Assembly: GCA_001599715.1 (NCBI GenBank)
Contig: BCHU01000005.1
Span: 868,001-932,000, forward strand
Source of the DNA: Phaeotremella fagi
Lineage: Eukaryota; Basidiomycota; Tremellomycetes; Tremellales; Phaeotremellaceae
Direction: 5' to 3'
Length of the DNA: 64,000 bases
The notes under the pieces were generated by a model that was given only the letters and a program-made list of their open reading frames with translations, made no database searches and had not been told where the DNA came from. The translations under genes were made by a program, and so were the position numbers. Numbering within the stretch: position 1 is the stretch's first letter; each line of letters opens with the position of its first letter. Below are positions 19,483 to 31,975 of the stretch, piece by piece.

Positions 19483-20901
19483 TCAACCGTGCAAGATTAC
19501 AACTGACTCATCTTTTGATTCGTGATTACCCCATCTTCCGCAACCAGGACATGGCTCCTTCAAATCACCAGAATATTGAATTTTGACTCTTTCTTTATCG
19601 AAAGGAGATGATCGGTATTGGTAGACTGTATCATCCATCTCTTCGTTCTCTTCACACTCCTGAGCGAAATCAACCCTCTCATCATACGCCTGATCGAATA
19701 TACTCAGACACATATCCTCTCTACTCGGTGAAACCATATCAATAAGGTACACCTTGGTACAAAAGTCCTTCTTGACATCCGTCTGCCTGTATAGCCAATC
19801 ACAGATATCGGGGATGATGCCCCAAAGTTTGTTGACTGGTAGATCCATGAAGGTGCTGTCGAATGATACCAGCCACTGGCCGTTCTGCGGGATGAAGAAG
19901 GAGTGGTTGCTGTACAAAAGCTCGCTTTCACCAGAATAATGTAAACTGTTACGAGTGGATTCGTCGCCAAATATCGAACAATCTGTGAGTAGGAGTTGAC
20001 CAATCCATAAAAGGTAAATCTGAGATTGTTCACTCAGTTGGACTGAGATACATCGGTGACCTAGTGAATAAAGACCCTTCAACAGCGGATTTGAGGTTGA
20101 TGTGTCGAACCCGGTTTCGAATACAAGCACTGATTGGATATTGGGAAACAAATTAACGTGATGTCCGCGTTCGAGGTAGGAGCGGAACTCCCACAATGGG
20201 TCTGAAGGACACGAAAACGTAACCTTGTTCACTTTCTTCAATAGAGCGACTTTACGACGTCTCGATTTGGAAGTCGGATACCTGTATCCAAACAATTCAG
20301 GTGCTGTGAGGTCGATCCCAACCAATAACCTTTCCATATTCTTTTCTGTTAAGACGATTTCCCGGTAGATATGAACCGCAGCGCAGTTGTAAAAGGTATG
20401 TGAGAGACACATCAACGTGATCAATGTACGACGAGATTGTCGATCTTCCATTTCTAAAGCGAGGATTTCCACAACCCTGTATAGAATTTCGTTTGGTAAC
20501 CTTTGTTCACTAGTAATGTTTGCGCGTGATGGTCGGCGTTGACGCTGGTCATCAAGCCTGATATCAAATAGCTCGAAATCAAGTAGCTCCAGAGCAAAGG
20601 CCCGCCAAGGACTAAATGACGGCTTCTTGGACACATTTATATCTTTTGATGGAACAGTCGAAGCTTCGTTGATAGTGGTATCGGTATCCAAATCACCATG
20701 TTGCGAGTCAGGAGTTTCTTTAGTAATGGTTTTTTGATCGTTGACGTAGGGCTGAAAGCTGATAGGGGAAGATGATGGAGCTTGATCAATCAGGTTGGTG
20801 AGGGAATTTGCTGATTGAGAATCTTCGATTGCAGGTGATGATGCTGCAGATGATGGTTTCGATTGGTGACCTGGATGGGTGGGGTTGGGGAGGGAAGACA
20901 T
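19483..20901 (-). CDS. F-box-like protein, 472 residues, single exon
   Basis: The first 120 residues are Ser/Thr/Pro-rich and probably disordered. Next comes QRLPNEILYRVVEILALEME, then RRTLITLMCLSHTFYNCAAV and HIYREIVLTEKN. The LPNEIL---VEIL opening, followed by a helix with L--L-L-S and a final IYR-I-L, is the usual fungal F-box arrangement, implying a substrate adaptor of an SCF ubiquitin ligase. The middle and end show no clear leucine-rich or WD repeats. The C-terminus has CPGCGRWGNHES, a possible single CxxC metal knuckle. Intronless, unlike most neighbours. The substrate cannot be predicted. Its start is 262 bp downstream of the RRB1 stop on the same strand. Confidence 0.6.
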   Translation of the reverse strand: MSSLPNPTHPGHQSKPSSAASSPAIEDSQSANSLTNLIDQAPSSSPISFQPYVNDQKTITKETPDSQHGDLDTDTTINEASTVPSKDINVSKKPSFSPWRAFALELLDFELFDIRLDDQRQRRPSRANITSEQRLPNEILYRVVEILALEMEDRQSRRTLITLMCLSHTFYNCAAVHIYREIVLTEKNMERLLVGIDLTAPELFGYRYPTSKSRRRKVALLKKVNKVTFSCPSDPLWEFRSYLERGHHVNLFPNIQSVLVFETGFDTSTSNPLLKGLYSLGHRCISVQLSEQSQIYLLWIGQLLLTDCSIFGDESTRNSLHYSGESELLYSNHSFFIPQNGQWLVSFDSTFMDLPVNKLWGIIPDICDWLYRQTDVKKDFCTKVYLIDMVSPSREDMCLSIFDQAYDERVDFAQECEENEEMDDTVYQYRSSPFDKERVKIQYSGDLKEPCPGCGRWGNHESKDESVVILHG

Positions 20902-21163
20902 TTCGTTGGAAATGCAGAGGCGTATAATTGATTATGATAAATGGAAGATGAAGATGAATTGGGAGAAATTCGTGCTACACCTCGTAGTGTATTGATGGCA
21001 TCTGTTTCAAAAGCACAAGGAGGAGTAATTGTGGCACCGTTCTGATACAAGTAGGTTTCAACAACATGATAACCAAAAGCCTACTCTAGCCAATGTATAC
21101 ATGATCAATCTACATAAATCGTTAATCTCAAAAACACCCGTCCAATCCAGCAACAACCTCCGA

Positions 21164-22703
21164 TCAACAAGAGATAGTCTTGAAAGCGTTGAAAGAATCA
21201 CTAGCTGTACTAACGACCATACCAGGGATTTGAGGATGCCAGTGAATCTCTTTGACATCTTTTTGACCTTGATGAACGAACAACAATTGAGGTGGAACTT
21301 GAGGTACACCACCGTTGACTGCTGGAGCTGGTGCTTCGTCTTCGTCGAGTTCAACTGATAGATCCCATAGTGTGACTTGATCGTCTGAACCTGAAGCTGC
21401 GAAAACTGAATCATCGGTTGGATGCCATTCTACCGAGGTTATTGGAGCTGTGTGCCAGTTGAATTGAGCCACTGGGGTTGGGGTACTGGTATACGAGTTA
21501 GTAACAACGTCAACCGGTTAAATCCACTTACTCTTTAAACATTCTCAAATCCCAAACCTTCAAACCCCCTTCATCACCACCACTAAGTAACAGATATTCA
21601 ACACCTTTGTTCCAACTTATAACATTGACGTCTTGCTCATGAGCTTCAACACTGACAACACTCTTCCTTCCCTTTGCTCTAACATCCCAAACCCTAACCG
21701 TTCTATCTGCCGAACAACTGGCGAAAACAGTTCCCTCCGATGGTGACCATTGTAGATCTTCAACAGAAGACGTGTGAGAGATGTAAGGATTTGGAGAAGT
21801 GTGGAATCCAGTTGGTGTAAGTGTAGTCAAGAAGATTTTGGAAGCTACATCACCGGTGAGTAAACCTGTTGTCCCCCATTCAACAGCGTAACCTTCGTTT
21901 TTCCCGTGATTCGTTATAGTATGTAAAGGAAGTTTCGAACGTGGTTTCGAAGGTCCAGATAGAGTGTCGATTAAAGGTTTGACATCCCAAATATGAACTT
22001 TTCCGGTTTCAGAGAATGAAGCGACGTGGTATGGATCTGGAACAGCTGATTGACCAGTTGGATGACGAGCTCGTATACGATTAACAGCACCGACGTGAGG
22101 TATCGTCAAGAAATCTAACTGGGCGTCTTCATCCGTATCGTCCTCGTCATCATCTTCGTCGTCAGATTCATCATCGTCATGTTGCGTTTTCCCCAATGAT
22201 CCCAATCTCATCACGACGATTTCATCTTTTGCCTTGCCTTGACCTGGGACTTCACCAGCTTGTGTCCCAGCAACGATCCACGCTGTATGTGGGAAGGCCG
22301 CCCTTTCCCAACCGAGGTTATCACGAAGAACGTCAAACGAAAGACATGGCCAGGTGTAGGACATTTGATGGAGAGCAAGGTAAACTGAATTGTCTGGTAC
22401 TAGTTGTTCGTCTGCACCGAATTTTGTTCCAGGGAGGTAGGCTTCTGTTGCTGGAGCTGGTTCATCATCATCCTCTTGTGCGGGTGTGAATTCGTCTATA
22501 TATCAGTATTGATAGTATTATCAAACCTTACCATCACCATCAACATCTTCCTCAACAATAACCTCTTCCTCCAACTCATCCTCGAACCTATCCTCGAATT
22601 CTCCCATTTCCTCATCTTCGACCTCGGGACGAGCAGTAGCTTGACCAGTCGCAGCTGCCTTTGATGCAGGTAAATCTGCAGCTTCTGAGGTTCGTTTAGG
22701 CAT
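21164..22703 (-). CDS. RRB1: Ribosome assembly WD40 protein RRB1 (GRWD1), dedicated uL3 chaperone
   Basis: Nucleolar chaperone that binds newly made ribosomal protein uL3. I place the start at [20 protein letters not shown] (22703); an in-frame ATG at 22760 would add 19 residues. A long acidic region follows ([20 protein letters not shown]), then [20 protein letters not shown] and [20 protein letters not shown], the histone-binding-type N-terminal motif of this family. A second acidic stretch precedes WD repeats: [55 protein letters not shown] with [29 protein letters not shown] with KVWDLRM, and [20 protein letters not shown] with DDQVTLWDL. It ends [20 protein letters not shown]. Three exons. 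It shares a short promoter with mitochondrial uS7m. Confidence 0.9.
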
Positions 22704-22890
22704 ATTGTATGCTTGAGTATTTCTGTTTGAAAAAGTTGAAAATGATGGCGTCCTGAACATTTTTTAAAGGTACGTCAAAATAATAAAATCACCGTGGGAA
22801 AGTTATTTCCATACGAAAAACCCAATTCTATCTTTTTCAGTCAGCCTAAACAATTCACCTACTCATCACTCGATAAAATAAATAACCATA
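22704..22890. promoter_or_regulatory. Divergent promoter of RRB1 and mitochondrial uS7
   Basis: 187 bp between the two starts (130 bp if the RRB1 start is 22760). This is compatible with one shared bidirectional promoter for two ribosome-related genes. Confidence 0.5.
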
Positions 22891-23655
22891 ATGTCAATAA
22901 GGACAATAGGATCACAGCTGTATAGATCAGCAAGACTCTTCTCTTCGTCATCGAAATGTAGAGAGTCAAGCGCCGGTTTCGATGCTTTAGCAGGTATCAC
23001 GGGGCATCCATCTACCGCCTCTTCCTCCCAATCCTCTTTCCCTACTCCATCTTTCGTCGGTTCATCTGGATCCAGTACTCCAACGTCATCAACTACAGAC
23101 AGAGGTTATAGACCGCATGCTTTACCTCCAAAAGTCGATCCTACTTTGGATCTGTTTACCAATCTGTTAATGAAGGATGGAAAAAAATCTGAAGCTCAGT
23201 CCAGAGTGTCACGTATATTGATTCTACTGTAAGTATCAGGATTAATGTGGGACAAAAAGAAATCTGATTACCTTCCATAGTCAACGAACCAGTAATCAAC
23301 CTCCACTACCTCTGTTACACCAAGCCATAACCCTAGCCTCCCCATCCATTCGAATGCTGTCAGTTCGTAAATCAATCAAAACAACATTATCTCCAAGAGG
23401 ACTGAACGAAAGACAAAGAACTAGACAAGGTATCATGTGGATATTGAAAGCTGCTGAGAGGGGACGTAAATCTGGTTCACCTTATGAGGAGAGAATTGCA
23501 CGAGAGATATTTTCGGTTTTAGAAGGTACCAGTGATGTTTTCAAGAAAGTTGAAGACGTTCATAAAGTCGCTACTGCCAATCGGTCAGTCCTTATTTACC
23601 AATATGTTTGAATCATGCTGATAACGATTGCAGATCTAATTTATCATCGAGATGA
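22891..23655 (+). CDS. RSM7: Mitochondrial small-subunit ribosomal protein uS7m
   Basis: Homologue of bacterial S7, which nucleates the 3' domain of the small-subunit rRNA. The N-terminus MSIRTIGSQLYRSARLFSSS is a matrix presequence, followed by a Ser/Thr-rich stretch not found in bacterial S7. The S7 fold runs from PTLDLFTNLLMKDGKKSEAQ, across an intron to PPLPLLHQAITLASPSIRML, then LNERQRTRQGIMWILKAAER, YEERIAREIFSVLEGTSDVF and EDVHKVATANR. The last exon is tiny (SNLSSR-stop, ending at 23655). Exons: 22891-23228, about 23281-23583 and a short terminal one. Three exons join in frame only with these borders, which supports the model. Confidence 0.88.
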
Positions 23656-23782
23656 TGTGATTATTCATATGCATGACATTTTGTTGCAGATCGTGTTTAC
23701 TGTTTCAACGATTCTACAATTTATTCTTTGATCTCTTTTTACCCATCAACCCTTAAATAACGACCAACCTCATGTCCCACGT

Positions 23783-24987
23783 CTACGTCTTCCTCTTCTT
23801 TTTAGGATGATCCTCTTCATCCTCCAGATCAATTTCCTCATCGTCATCCCCATCCTCCTCATCAAGTTCATCGTCCTCACTATTGATCTCTTCGTTACTG
23901 ATACAATGCTCAGCTTCTCCAGTGTAGAAATCGAAAGCGTTAGGTAAGATATCGTTGGAGATGATGTCCCCAATCTTCAGTCTGTCAGCATATTGATCGA
24001 AACATTCAAACATACCTCATAAGGATCAGAGGCGTCCGTGAAATACCAAAAGAAGCTTCCCATATCACCATCAAATTCGTCGTGGTCATGATCGTCACCT
24101 TCTACATGTTCATGTTCAGTCGCCTGAACTCTAGGATGTTTGGAACAAAGATCTTTATCTGCTGATTTCCATTCGATCTTGATAGCCTAGACGTCGTCAA
24201 CATCAGTGAGAACCTGAATGTTCGTTAGAACTCACATCGGGAACAAGATCTCTGTTGGAATCGAAATTTTTGACAGCTGTTGCGAGTTTTGAACCGATTT
24301 CAGGCTTTGTGGTTAAGGTGTATTGCTTGCTGAGGGTTTTGTTTGAGAAGAAGGGATTTTCATTGAAATGCTACAGGTCAAATCGAATATCCCGTCAGTC
24401 TCATCATTGTGATTTGAAGCATGTTCATCGTAAGTTTGGACTCACGAAAATAATCTCATATGGTCGAGGATCTTCGACATTCTGCTTCAACTCGATATCG
24501 GTTAGATAAGATAAAGCCTCCTTATCAGATGAAGAGGTGATGAGTTGAACCAAGTCTGCATGTTGTGTCTATATGATGAATCGTGTCAAAAGGGACCATT
24601 GAGTTGGACTGGGCAGTAGATCGTCAACTTACAAGGACGAAAGGCCAGAACCCCTTGACATCTTTAACTTTTGGTCGAAGATATTCCAAAAACGCCAAAG
24701 TCTCTTTAACTTCATTCTGATTCAATCGAAGGAATTTCTCATCGTTGACTGGCAAATTGGCGTTAATGATAGGCTTTTCAGAGTTGAGTGATGGGAGAGA
24801 AGATTGAAGGACGAGTTGGATAGACTTACCGATTTCTATCTCTTCACGGAGTTCTTTGGAGAAGTCTGGAACAGAAAGCGTTGAGGTCAGTTTCTTGAGC
24901 TGGCTTTGTATTTTATTTGGGATAATATTGATATTTATGGTGCTTGTAGCTTTGCTTACCTGGTTCGTCGATGAATTCCTCAGTCAT
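23783..24987 (-). CDS. NAP/SET-family histone chaperone
   Basis: Nucleosome-assembly-type protein that binds H3-H4 or H2A-H2B and handles chromatin during transcription and replication. The start at 24987 reads MTEEFIDEP, then DFSKELREEIEI. The core has VKDVKGFWPFVL, TQHADLVQLITSSSDKEALS, VEDPRPYEIIF and HFNENPFFSN, the earmuff-domain pattern of SET/Vps75 (small members). Further on come AIKIEWKSADKDLC, SFFWYFTDASDPYE joined across a 41-nt intron to IGDIISNDILPNAFDFYTGE, and a very acidic tail ending HPKKKRKT, which also looks like a nuclear signal. Eight or so small exons. The length of about 300 residues and the SFF--F motif point to the SET/Vps75 branch rather than Nap1 itself. Confidence 0.8.
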
Positions 24988-25255
24988 TCTGAGTAGTTAT
25001 CTAAGATAATATGTTGGATGTTAAGATAGTATATCGTTTTGGGTTGGATGATAAAGAAGTGTTATCTCGTCGTAATCAGTGGCACTATTTATTCGTGGCA
25101 CATCGTTTCATTGGATTCGTTAAAGTCTACAAGTACACTACAAATTACACAACTACAGTGTCACGTATCTACAGTTATAATCATTCCATCCACAAACAAA
25201 GCACAACAGTCGTAACTCATATATCGTAAGCTCATCGAGCCTCGTTCGTCAAAAC

Positions 25256-28105
25256 TTAGACATCATCATCGTCCGGCAAGAACTGACTACCAACAAACCC
25301 AACTAGAACGATCGTACCATCTGTACAACCGTACTGCGACAAATAAGCTCAAGTGATGGCCAACAGTCTTTTCAACCTACCGCAATCTTTTCTCTGTCCA
25401 ACACCAAACTCATCGGATTCTTTTCCGGCGTCTGAAGGTGATGTTCATTTGCCAATTCCCTCCAAGCCCCTACGACAGGGATCATCCGAGTATTGCCGAT
25501 ACTATCAGGAGAACCTAGATAAATCTACTTGGTGTCAATCAGATAGTCTTACAGTACCAAACTTACATGTCGATCAGCTCCTGTACGTAGAGCGAAACGG
25601 GTACTTGTGATAATTCTTTGTCTACTCGCGTCAATTGCTCCTCGTTCAGAATCGGATGTGTGGATGATTTCAATCACCCTCGGAGGTTTTGTCAACACAG
25701 GTAAGAATAGAGATTTAGGTGAATTGGGCTGTTGCCATGGCTGATGTCTACTTGATCTGGACGATACTGAAGCGGTCTCTGTACGACTGTTTACGTTTGA
25801 CGATCCGTTTCTTGGCAGTGGAATCGGATTCGAATCATTGATTTTCGGAGAACCGATGGATAAGCTCTTACGAGGGGTTGATCCGGGTTTCGTGGGTGTT
25901 TTTGAAGGTGAAATGGATGGAACCCTTTTGGTTCCTAGTGTTGCTGATGAGCTTTTACGAAGTAAGCTCGGCGATTCCTTCTTCAACGAGCTGATGACGG
26001 TTTTATGGGGTGTTGTCGGTTTCCTTGGGGCAATGGTAGTTGGAATAGGTTCAGTATCAAGGGTATCGGTAACGTTCGACCGTGTAAACTCCTCCTCATC
26101 CCACTCCAATCGTATGATCATATCTCGGGTTGCACACTGCCAGTCAGTTGAGAGCCGAGATGCGACATACAGTAGTAAATCTCCCTTGACCTTCGAACCA
26201 CGTCAACATCCCACTAACGCCAGTCCCAACCTCTTTCAACTGCCCTTTACGATCCATTTCTGAGATTTTGAATTGAGCCAACATTTGTCGTTTGGAGATT
26301 GAGAACGTCCGGATGATACCGTCGACAGTGACGGCCACAATGAGGTCTTGTAGTAGTTGGATACCAACACATATATTAGTTTGCTGACCGAAACGAACGA
26401 TCTTTGAACCGGATCTGTAGGTCAGCCCCGGTCAGACTTTCAACACCCACCGCCAGTCCCAAACCACAAGAGCTTTGTCCGCACCAGCGGAGACCAACCA
26501 ATGTTCGTTGATTCTAACTTATTAATAATATCTCGTTGCGACACTTACGCCACAGCCCTGATACCGTGAAGATGACCTTGTAAGGTATGCAAGACATTCC
26601 AACCTCCATCGATCTGCTTCCAAACCTGAACACGTCCTATATCGTGGGAGCCAGCTACGAAAACATTCTCCTGAGGTAAATAATCGAGACACGAAACAGC
26701 TTTCACTGGTAAAGTGACTGATTCAATTTGAGCAGAGGCTACAGTCGATAAAGGTGGGAGGTGCCAGATTCGAATTCTACTTTGTCAGCTTTGTGATCAG
26801 AGAGCCACTCACGTCTCGTCGTATGAACCACTGATCAACGTACTACCTCTCATTTTCAAGGAAGTGACGTAGTTTGAGTGACCTTTGAGAATGATAACCC
26901 TTTGTGCCTAATATGTTAGCTTCTAAGACCCGCCAACACTCACCAAGCCAGAGTTCCAATTTTTCTCTCGTCTCCAAAGACTTTTATACAAGTTCTCCCT
27001 AGAGTCGATATGAGACATGTGAATACAAGCGTCACCCACCATCCATCGTTTGACTCTTGATTCAAAAGATCCTTCCAAACAATCTCTCCTTCAATCCATT
27101 CTCGAAATTCCAACTGATGACAGAACTTTTTCCAAAGATCTGGTAGTCGCGACATTTCAGCGTAACGATTTGAGACCTGAGACCATTAGTGACTACCCAA
27201 GAGCCCAAAGACGTACCAGACGGAGATTCAACACATCTTTGACATCTAAATACGATAAAACATTTACAGCCAAACCCTCTCCTAGTCGACCGAGAACATC
27301 TAGACGTGAACGACGGTATTGTTCGAGGATAGCTATCTGAGCTGCAATGTCCGATGGATGACAAGCTGAATTGTCAGTTATATCTATGTATATCATCACT
27401 CACCTTCAGCAACAGCAGCTAGAATCGCTATCCTTTCATTCTTTGTCATTCCTCGTATTTCTTGCATCAGTGTCCCCGTCGATACAGATTTTGTTTGGTT
27501 TCGGCATTGCGCATGTTCAGCCTCGAGTTTTGTATACTTCCCTTCCAGGTCAAGTACTTGAGAATGAAGTTCATGCAGAGAAGCTGAAGAGGCTGATTGG
27601 GATCTAACAAGAAGGTTCTTGTAGTGTGAAAGTTGTCGAGCGTGTGATTCCTTGAGTTCATTCATTGAGATCTATGCTGTAAGCGAAGGACTTGCTCAAC
27701 ACTCACATCATCATCCTCGTATCGTCCAGCTGTCTCAGTTCGGAGCTCCCAGTCCTCATCATCGTTCAATCCAGCCCTCGGGGCGTCTTTAATGCTAATG
27801 ATCTCAGGGAATGTCCCATCATTTCGAATATCATCAACGGGTGATTGGGTTAGCTGACCATGAAGAATAGGTTTGGTCGTGTTGACGGTCAGCGGCTTTG
27901 ATCGATCCTTTGTTTCATCTTGGGGGACTGATCCTCGAAATGTTTTCAAAGAAACTTCCACCTTGCTAGAAGGAGAAACCTGTTTGGTGACCTGTTGCGA
28001 AGGATTTGATGTCAAGAGGTCTGAGCGACGAGGAGTGACCTTTTTCGATGATTCTGGGAGAGGTCGACGAGGGTTGGTCATATTCCGAGATAGCATCCAC
28101 TCCAC
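25256..28105 (-). CDS. F-box / WD40-repeat protein (SCF substrate adaptor)
   Basis: The N-terminal third is Ser/Pro/Lys-rich (MTNPRRPLPESSKKVTPRRS; start 28081 or 28105). A coiled coil follows (SMNELKESHARQLSHYKNLL, then HELHSQVLDLEGKYTKLEAE). An F-box starts at about LGRLGEGLAVNVLSYLDVKD and VLNLRLV, continuing to SRLPDLWKKFCHQLEFREW. Downstream exons encode WD40-type blades, including VTVDGIIRTFSISKRQMLAQ, and a Ser/Pro-rich linker (STRKSLSIGSPKINDS-like). The last exons read IYLGSPDSIGNTRMIPVVGA and YGCTDGTIVLVGFVGSQFLP, ending DDDDV at 25256. F-box plus WD40 architecture suggests a Cdc4/Met30/Pof1-like ubiquitin-ligase adaptor that binds phosphorylated substrates. Which orthologue cannot be settled by eye. 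More than ten exons, so borders are approximate. Confidence 0.72.
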
Positions 28106-28491
28106 AGGTCAAAGACCATGGGTTGATATAAAATTGTCAGGTATCTTAAAATATTTGTGTATGTCTGAATTACATACAGAGGTGAGTAACTGAGGACATC
28201 AGAACTTCCAGTTGCGGGGCACCATCTTCAGGCGGTTAATGCATCTTGGCGCGCCAGTCAACACTACGCCTAACTCACGGACGATAACCCGGTGGATCGG
28301 ACCGTAACAACCAGTACCGGAGACTTACCCACGTGGCCCGGTGCATAAGACCGGACGATTTCTGTGGCTGTATTATTGTTGCTGTTGCAGCTGACTTTTT
28401 TAACTGAATTAAAGTAGTTTTGCAAACGTTTAAAGCACCCAACTACCTCCTCCCTCATCTCCCACTTTACCACAAACCACTACATTCCACC
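28106..28491. promoter_or_regulatory. Divergent region (F-box/WD40 gene / GH31 glucosidase)
   Basis: 386 bp between divergent starts. The GH31 ATG at 28492 has a strong CCACCATGG context and a CT-rich leader, consistent with high expression. GC-rich patches with CCGG occur around 28260-28350. Confidence 0.4.
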
Positions 28492-31317
28492 ATGGCCGGC
28501 GTAGAAAGAGAACTTTCTGGCTTTGAAATTGTTTCCAAAGCTGGTTCAACCGACAGCTTTGTCCTTCAATCTGGTCCTGACGCTGTCTACAAAGGTTTCA
28601 CTTACACTGTCACCTTCCCACTTGAGAACACCTTCCGCGTCCTCCTTACTGGCCCAGACAGACCTCAACCACCTCACGACAACATTGTCCTCAAATCCGC
28701 TCCACTCAAATTCACCATCTCGTCTATCGACGAGAAAAAGAAAACTGCGGTCATCCCCTTCCCTAAACCTTCCTCTTCCAACGCTCATCTTGATGGTTCC
28801 AACAAAACACGTGAACTTCGTTTGAACTGGTCCGACTCTATTCTTCTTGAAGTTTGGGAATCCGAAAACGGTGAACCAATAAGATTATGTGGTGATTTAC
28901 CCGCACGTTCGTACGCGCTCACCCAACACGGTATCATGCGTCATTGGTGGATCGAGAGAGAAAACCTTCATCTTGGTCTTGGCGAGAAAGCTGCTCCAGT
29001 CGATTTGACTGGAAGAAATTTCAGAATCACTGGTTCAGACGCTGCTTGTTACGACACCTATGAATCTGATCCTCTTTACAAGCACACCCCATTCCTCATC
29101 TCGACTCCCAGACCTAAAACTGGTCAAGAACTCCCTTCCACGTACGCCATCTACCACGCTACCAACTCTGCTGGTACTTGGGATATCGGAAGACACCACG
29201 ACGATCCATGGGGTTACTTCAAGACTTTTACTCAAGATTGGGGAGGTTTGGAGGAATGGATTATGGTTGGTAAAGGTGTTAAAGAAGTCGTCAGAACTTG
29301 GGGTGAACTTGTTGGTATGCCTCGATTGGTAGGAAGAGATTGGTTAGGCTATCTTGGTAGGTAATGATATCGATTGATCTAACTCAAAGCCTCCGGAATG
29401 GGTCTCGGTGAAAGTGACACCCCACCAGCTCAAGAACTTTTAGCTGAATGGCCAGAACTTTGCAAAAAATACGACATCCCTTGTTCAGCTATCCATTTCT
29501 CGTCTGGTTACACCGTCGGTGAAAACGACGGTAAGAGATACGTCTTTACCCTCAACACCAAGAGATATCCCGACTTCAGAGGTCTCCTCAAAGGTCTTCA
29601 CAAAGCTGGTATCAAGATCGTTCCAAACATCAAGCCATACCTTCTCGACACCCACCCAAGCTTCAAGCAACTTCACGAGGCCAACGCCTTGTTTGAGAAC
29701 CCTGCGACTAAAGCCCCCGTGGTCACCCGTATCTGGTCCGCCGGTATTGGAGAGAACGACAAGGGTAGTTGGGTCGACATGACCTCCAAGGAAGGTAGAC
29801 AATGGTGGGCAAACGGTGTCAAAGAACTCATCGACTTTGGTATGGATGGAATGTGGAAGTGAGTCAGTGATTAGTGCGGAGACTGACTTTAGTGACAACG
29901 ACGAGTACTACCTCCACGACGACGAGTTCATATGCAAGAACGACCTTCCGGTCAACGCTGCTTCCCCAGCCAACGGTCCACAAACCGTTGGTCTCATGGG
30001 TAGAATGATCAACGTAAGCCGGTGCGAGGACTGTTCTGATTGTTAGACCGAACTTCTTGGTAAAGTCAGTCACGACGAGCTTGTCGCTGCCAACCCAGAC
30101 AGACGAGTTTACGTCCTCACACGTTCAGCCAACGTCGGTGCTTTCAAATATGTACCAAGTACTTGGACCGGTGACAATGTGAGCTCCTTTTTCACGCAGC
30201 TAGCTGACCCTACAGGAAACCAGTTGGAAGAATCTTCGTGGAAGTCAACCTATCCAGTTGAACGCTGGTATGAGTTTGATGCAATCCACCGGTTCCGATA
30301 TTGGTGGTTTCGGTGGTCCCCTCCCAGACCCAGAACTCTTCACCCGTTGGGTCCAACTCGGTGTCACCCACGCTAGATTCTGTATCCACTCCTTCAAACC
30401 CAGTAAAGAGGACACTTCTGGTGTTGCGTTGACCAACTTGCCATGGATGGTGAGTTATCCTTCTGGACTTGACTAACTCTAGTACCCCGAGGTCTTGCCT
30501 GCTATCCGTACCGCCATCAAATGGAGATACGAGTACTTGCCGTTCTTGTGAGTACCCTGTGGAAGTAATATTGACTTCTAGCAACTCTCTCATGTGGGAA
30601 TCTCATCTCAACGCTGACCCCACCAACGCATGGTTGGGTTGGGGTAAATTCGCCACCGACCCAGAACTTTACACCGAATCCTCCTTGAACGGTTTCGACG
30701 CTTGGATCGGTGCTGGTCAACTTTTGTCTGTTCCAGCTCTTTTCGAAGGTGAATTAACTAGAACCACCTACTTCCCCAAATCATCACCAGAGGACGATTC
30801 ACTCTACTTTGACCTCAACTCTCCTTACGGTAGATACAAGGCTGGTACAAAGGCGACTGTCGCCACCCCACTCGACCACATGGGTCTTTTCGCTCGTGAA
30901 GGCGCCGTCATCCCAATCGGTAAAAACTACAACACCGTTACTCAACGTGAAGGTGCCGCTAGGACGACACCCGACGGAGTCGACGTCCAACTCGAAGAAG
31001 AAGGTGGTGTCGTCGGTCTCGATGATTACCGTGGAGTCCAGATTTTCCCTTCCACGACCGAAGGAAAGAAATACGTCGGTCACTGGACAGAAGACGATGG
31101 TATCTCTGCCAAACCCCAAAAGACTGTCGTCGAAATCACTTACGAATCAGGTGCCAAGGAAATCAAGCTTTCCGCCAAATTCGTTGAAAACGATTTCAAA
31201 ACTCTTTGGGGCAAGACGATTCACGTTTTACTCCCGGTTGGTGATGGTCGTTCGGTCTCTGGTGCCAAGACTGTTGAGAAGGATGGACGGGTCGCTCATG
31301 TTGTTGAGGTTGCTTGA
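28492..31317 (+). CDS. Glycoside hydrolase family 31 alpha-glucosidase-type enzyme
   Basis: Start ATG 28492 (CCACCATGG context) is preferred over the in-frame ATG at 28420. MAGVERELSGFEIVSKAGST begins a cytosolic-type protein with no signal peptide. The N-terminal beta domain is followed by the GH31 barrel: HHDDPWGYFKTFTQDWGGLE, SGMGLGESDTPPAQELLAEW, IHFSSGYTVGENDGKRYVFT, GIKIVPNIKPYLLD and SAGIGENDKGSWVDMTS. The nucleophile region is FGMDGMW joined to NDNDEYYLHDDE. Then come VYVLTRSANVGAFKYVPSTW with TGDNETSW (acid/base Asp in the WTGDN segment), MSLMQSTGSDIGGFGGPLPD and FCIHSFKPSKED. The C-terminal beta domains end VVEVA. Seven exons. Codons are strongly biased to C/T-ending forms, more than in most neighbours, suggesting high expression. 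Substrate specificity within GH31 is not determined. Confidence 0.9.
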
Positions 31318-31975
31318 TTGCATTGCGATGGAATGAGGAAACTTTTTGTAAAAAGCTTGTAATTGAATGCACTTCATAAGGGTGGATGTGTGTGTGTGTG
31401 TGTGTGTTAGCCTGACTTTTGATAAGGTTGCGACCGTTATCGCGAGAGAACAGCTAACATTTTACCAACCCCATGTGTGGCAAAAATGGCACAGTTCTAC
31501 TTGGCGCAGGACACAGACCTCAGAAACGAACAGTCCACTTATAAGTATGGGGAAATAGGACGTTCTCAGAATCTCCATGAATAGTTTGAAACCTTGTACA
31601 TATACAGATTGGTGCAACTAAGCCTAAAGCATGGACTGGTATTCCAATATTTAATTAAAGGCTTCCAACTCGTGGTGTGGCAAACCGCTTACTGTGGCAA
31701 AGATGGTGCTGCCAAGATTGTCGCAAAGATTTTGCATTTTTCACACGAACCTATTCTACCAGCAAACAAAGAACGAATGAAGTTGGATTCAGACGACATG
31801 GGACCTAAGGAAATGTCCCATCAAATATAGAGAAGAAGAAAACTAAAAACGAAAGAAAGAATCAAGAACAAGGGTATCGAATGTCCGAGAAAAGTCCATT
31901 AAAAAAACCACCACTTCTAACTGATCAATCTAGCTCAAGCAGTATCACTTTTCATCAAATCAATCCCTTACCCGT
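31318..31975. other. Intergenic with a (TG)n microsatellite
   Basis: 658 bp between the ends of convergent genes. A TG dinucleotide run of about 20 bases sits at 31387-31407. A 78-codon plus-strand frame at 31594-31830 shows no protein-like pattern and is not called. Confidence 0.5.

Noticed and set aside
29485..31119. Long antisense ORFs across the GH31 gene
   Set aside because: A product of strong codon bias in a highly expressed gene; no protein-like motifs.
31387..31407. TG repeat as a possible mobile-element end
   Set aside because: A simple microsatellite with no inverted repeats or target duplication.
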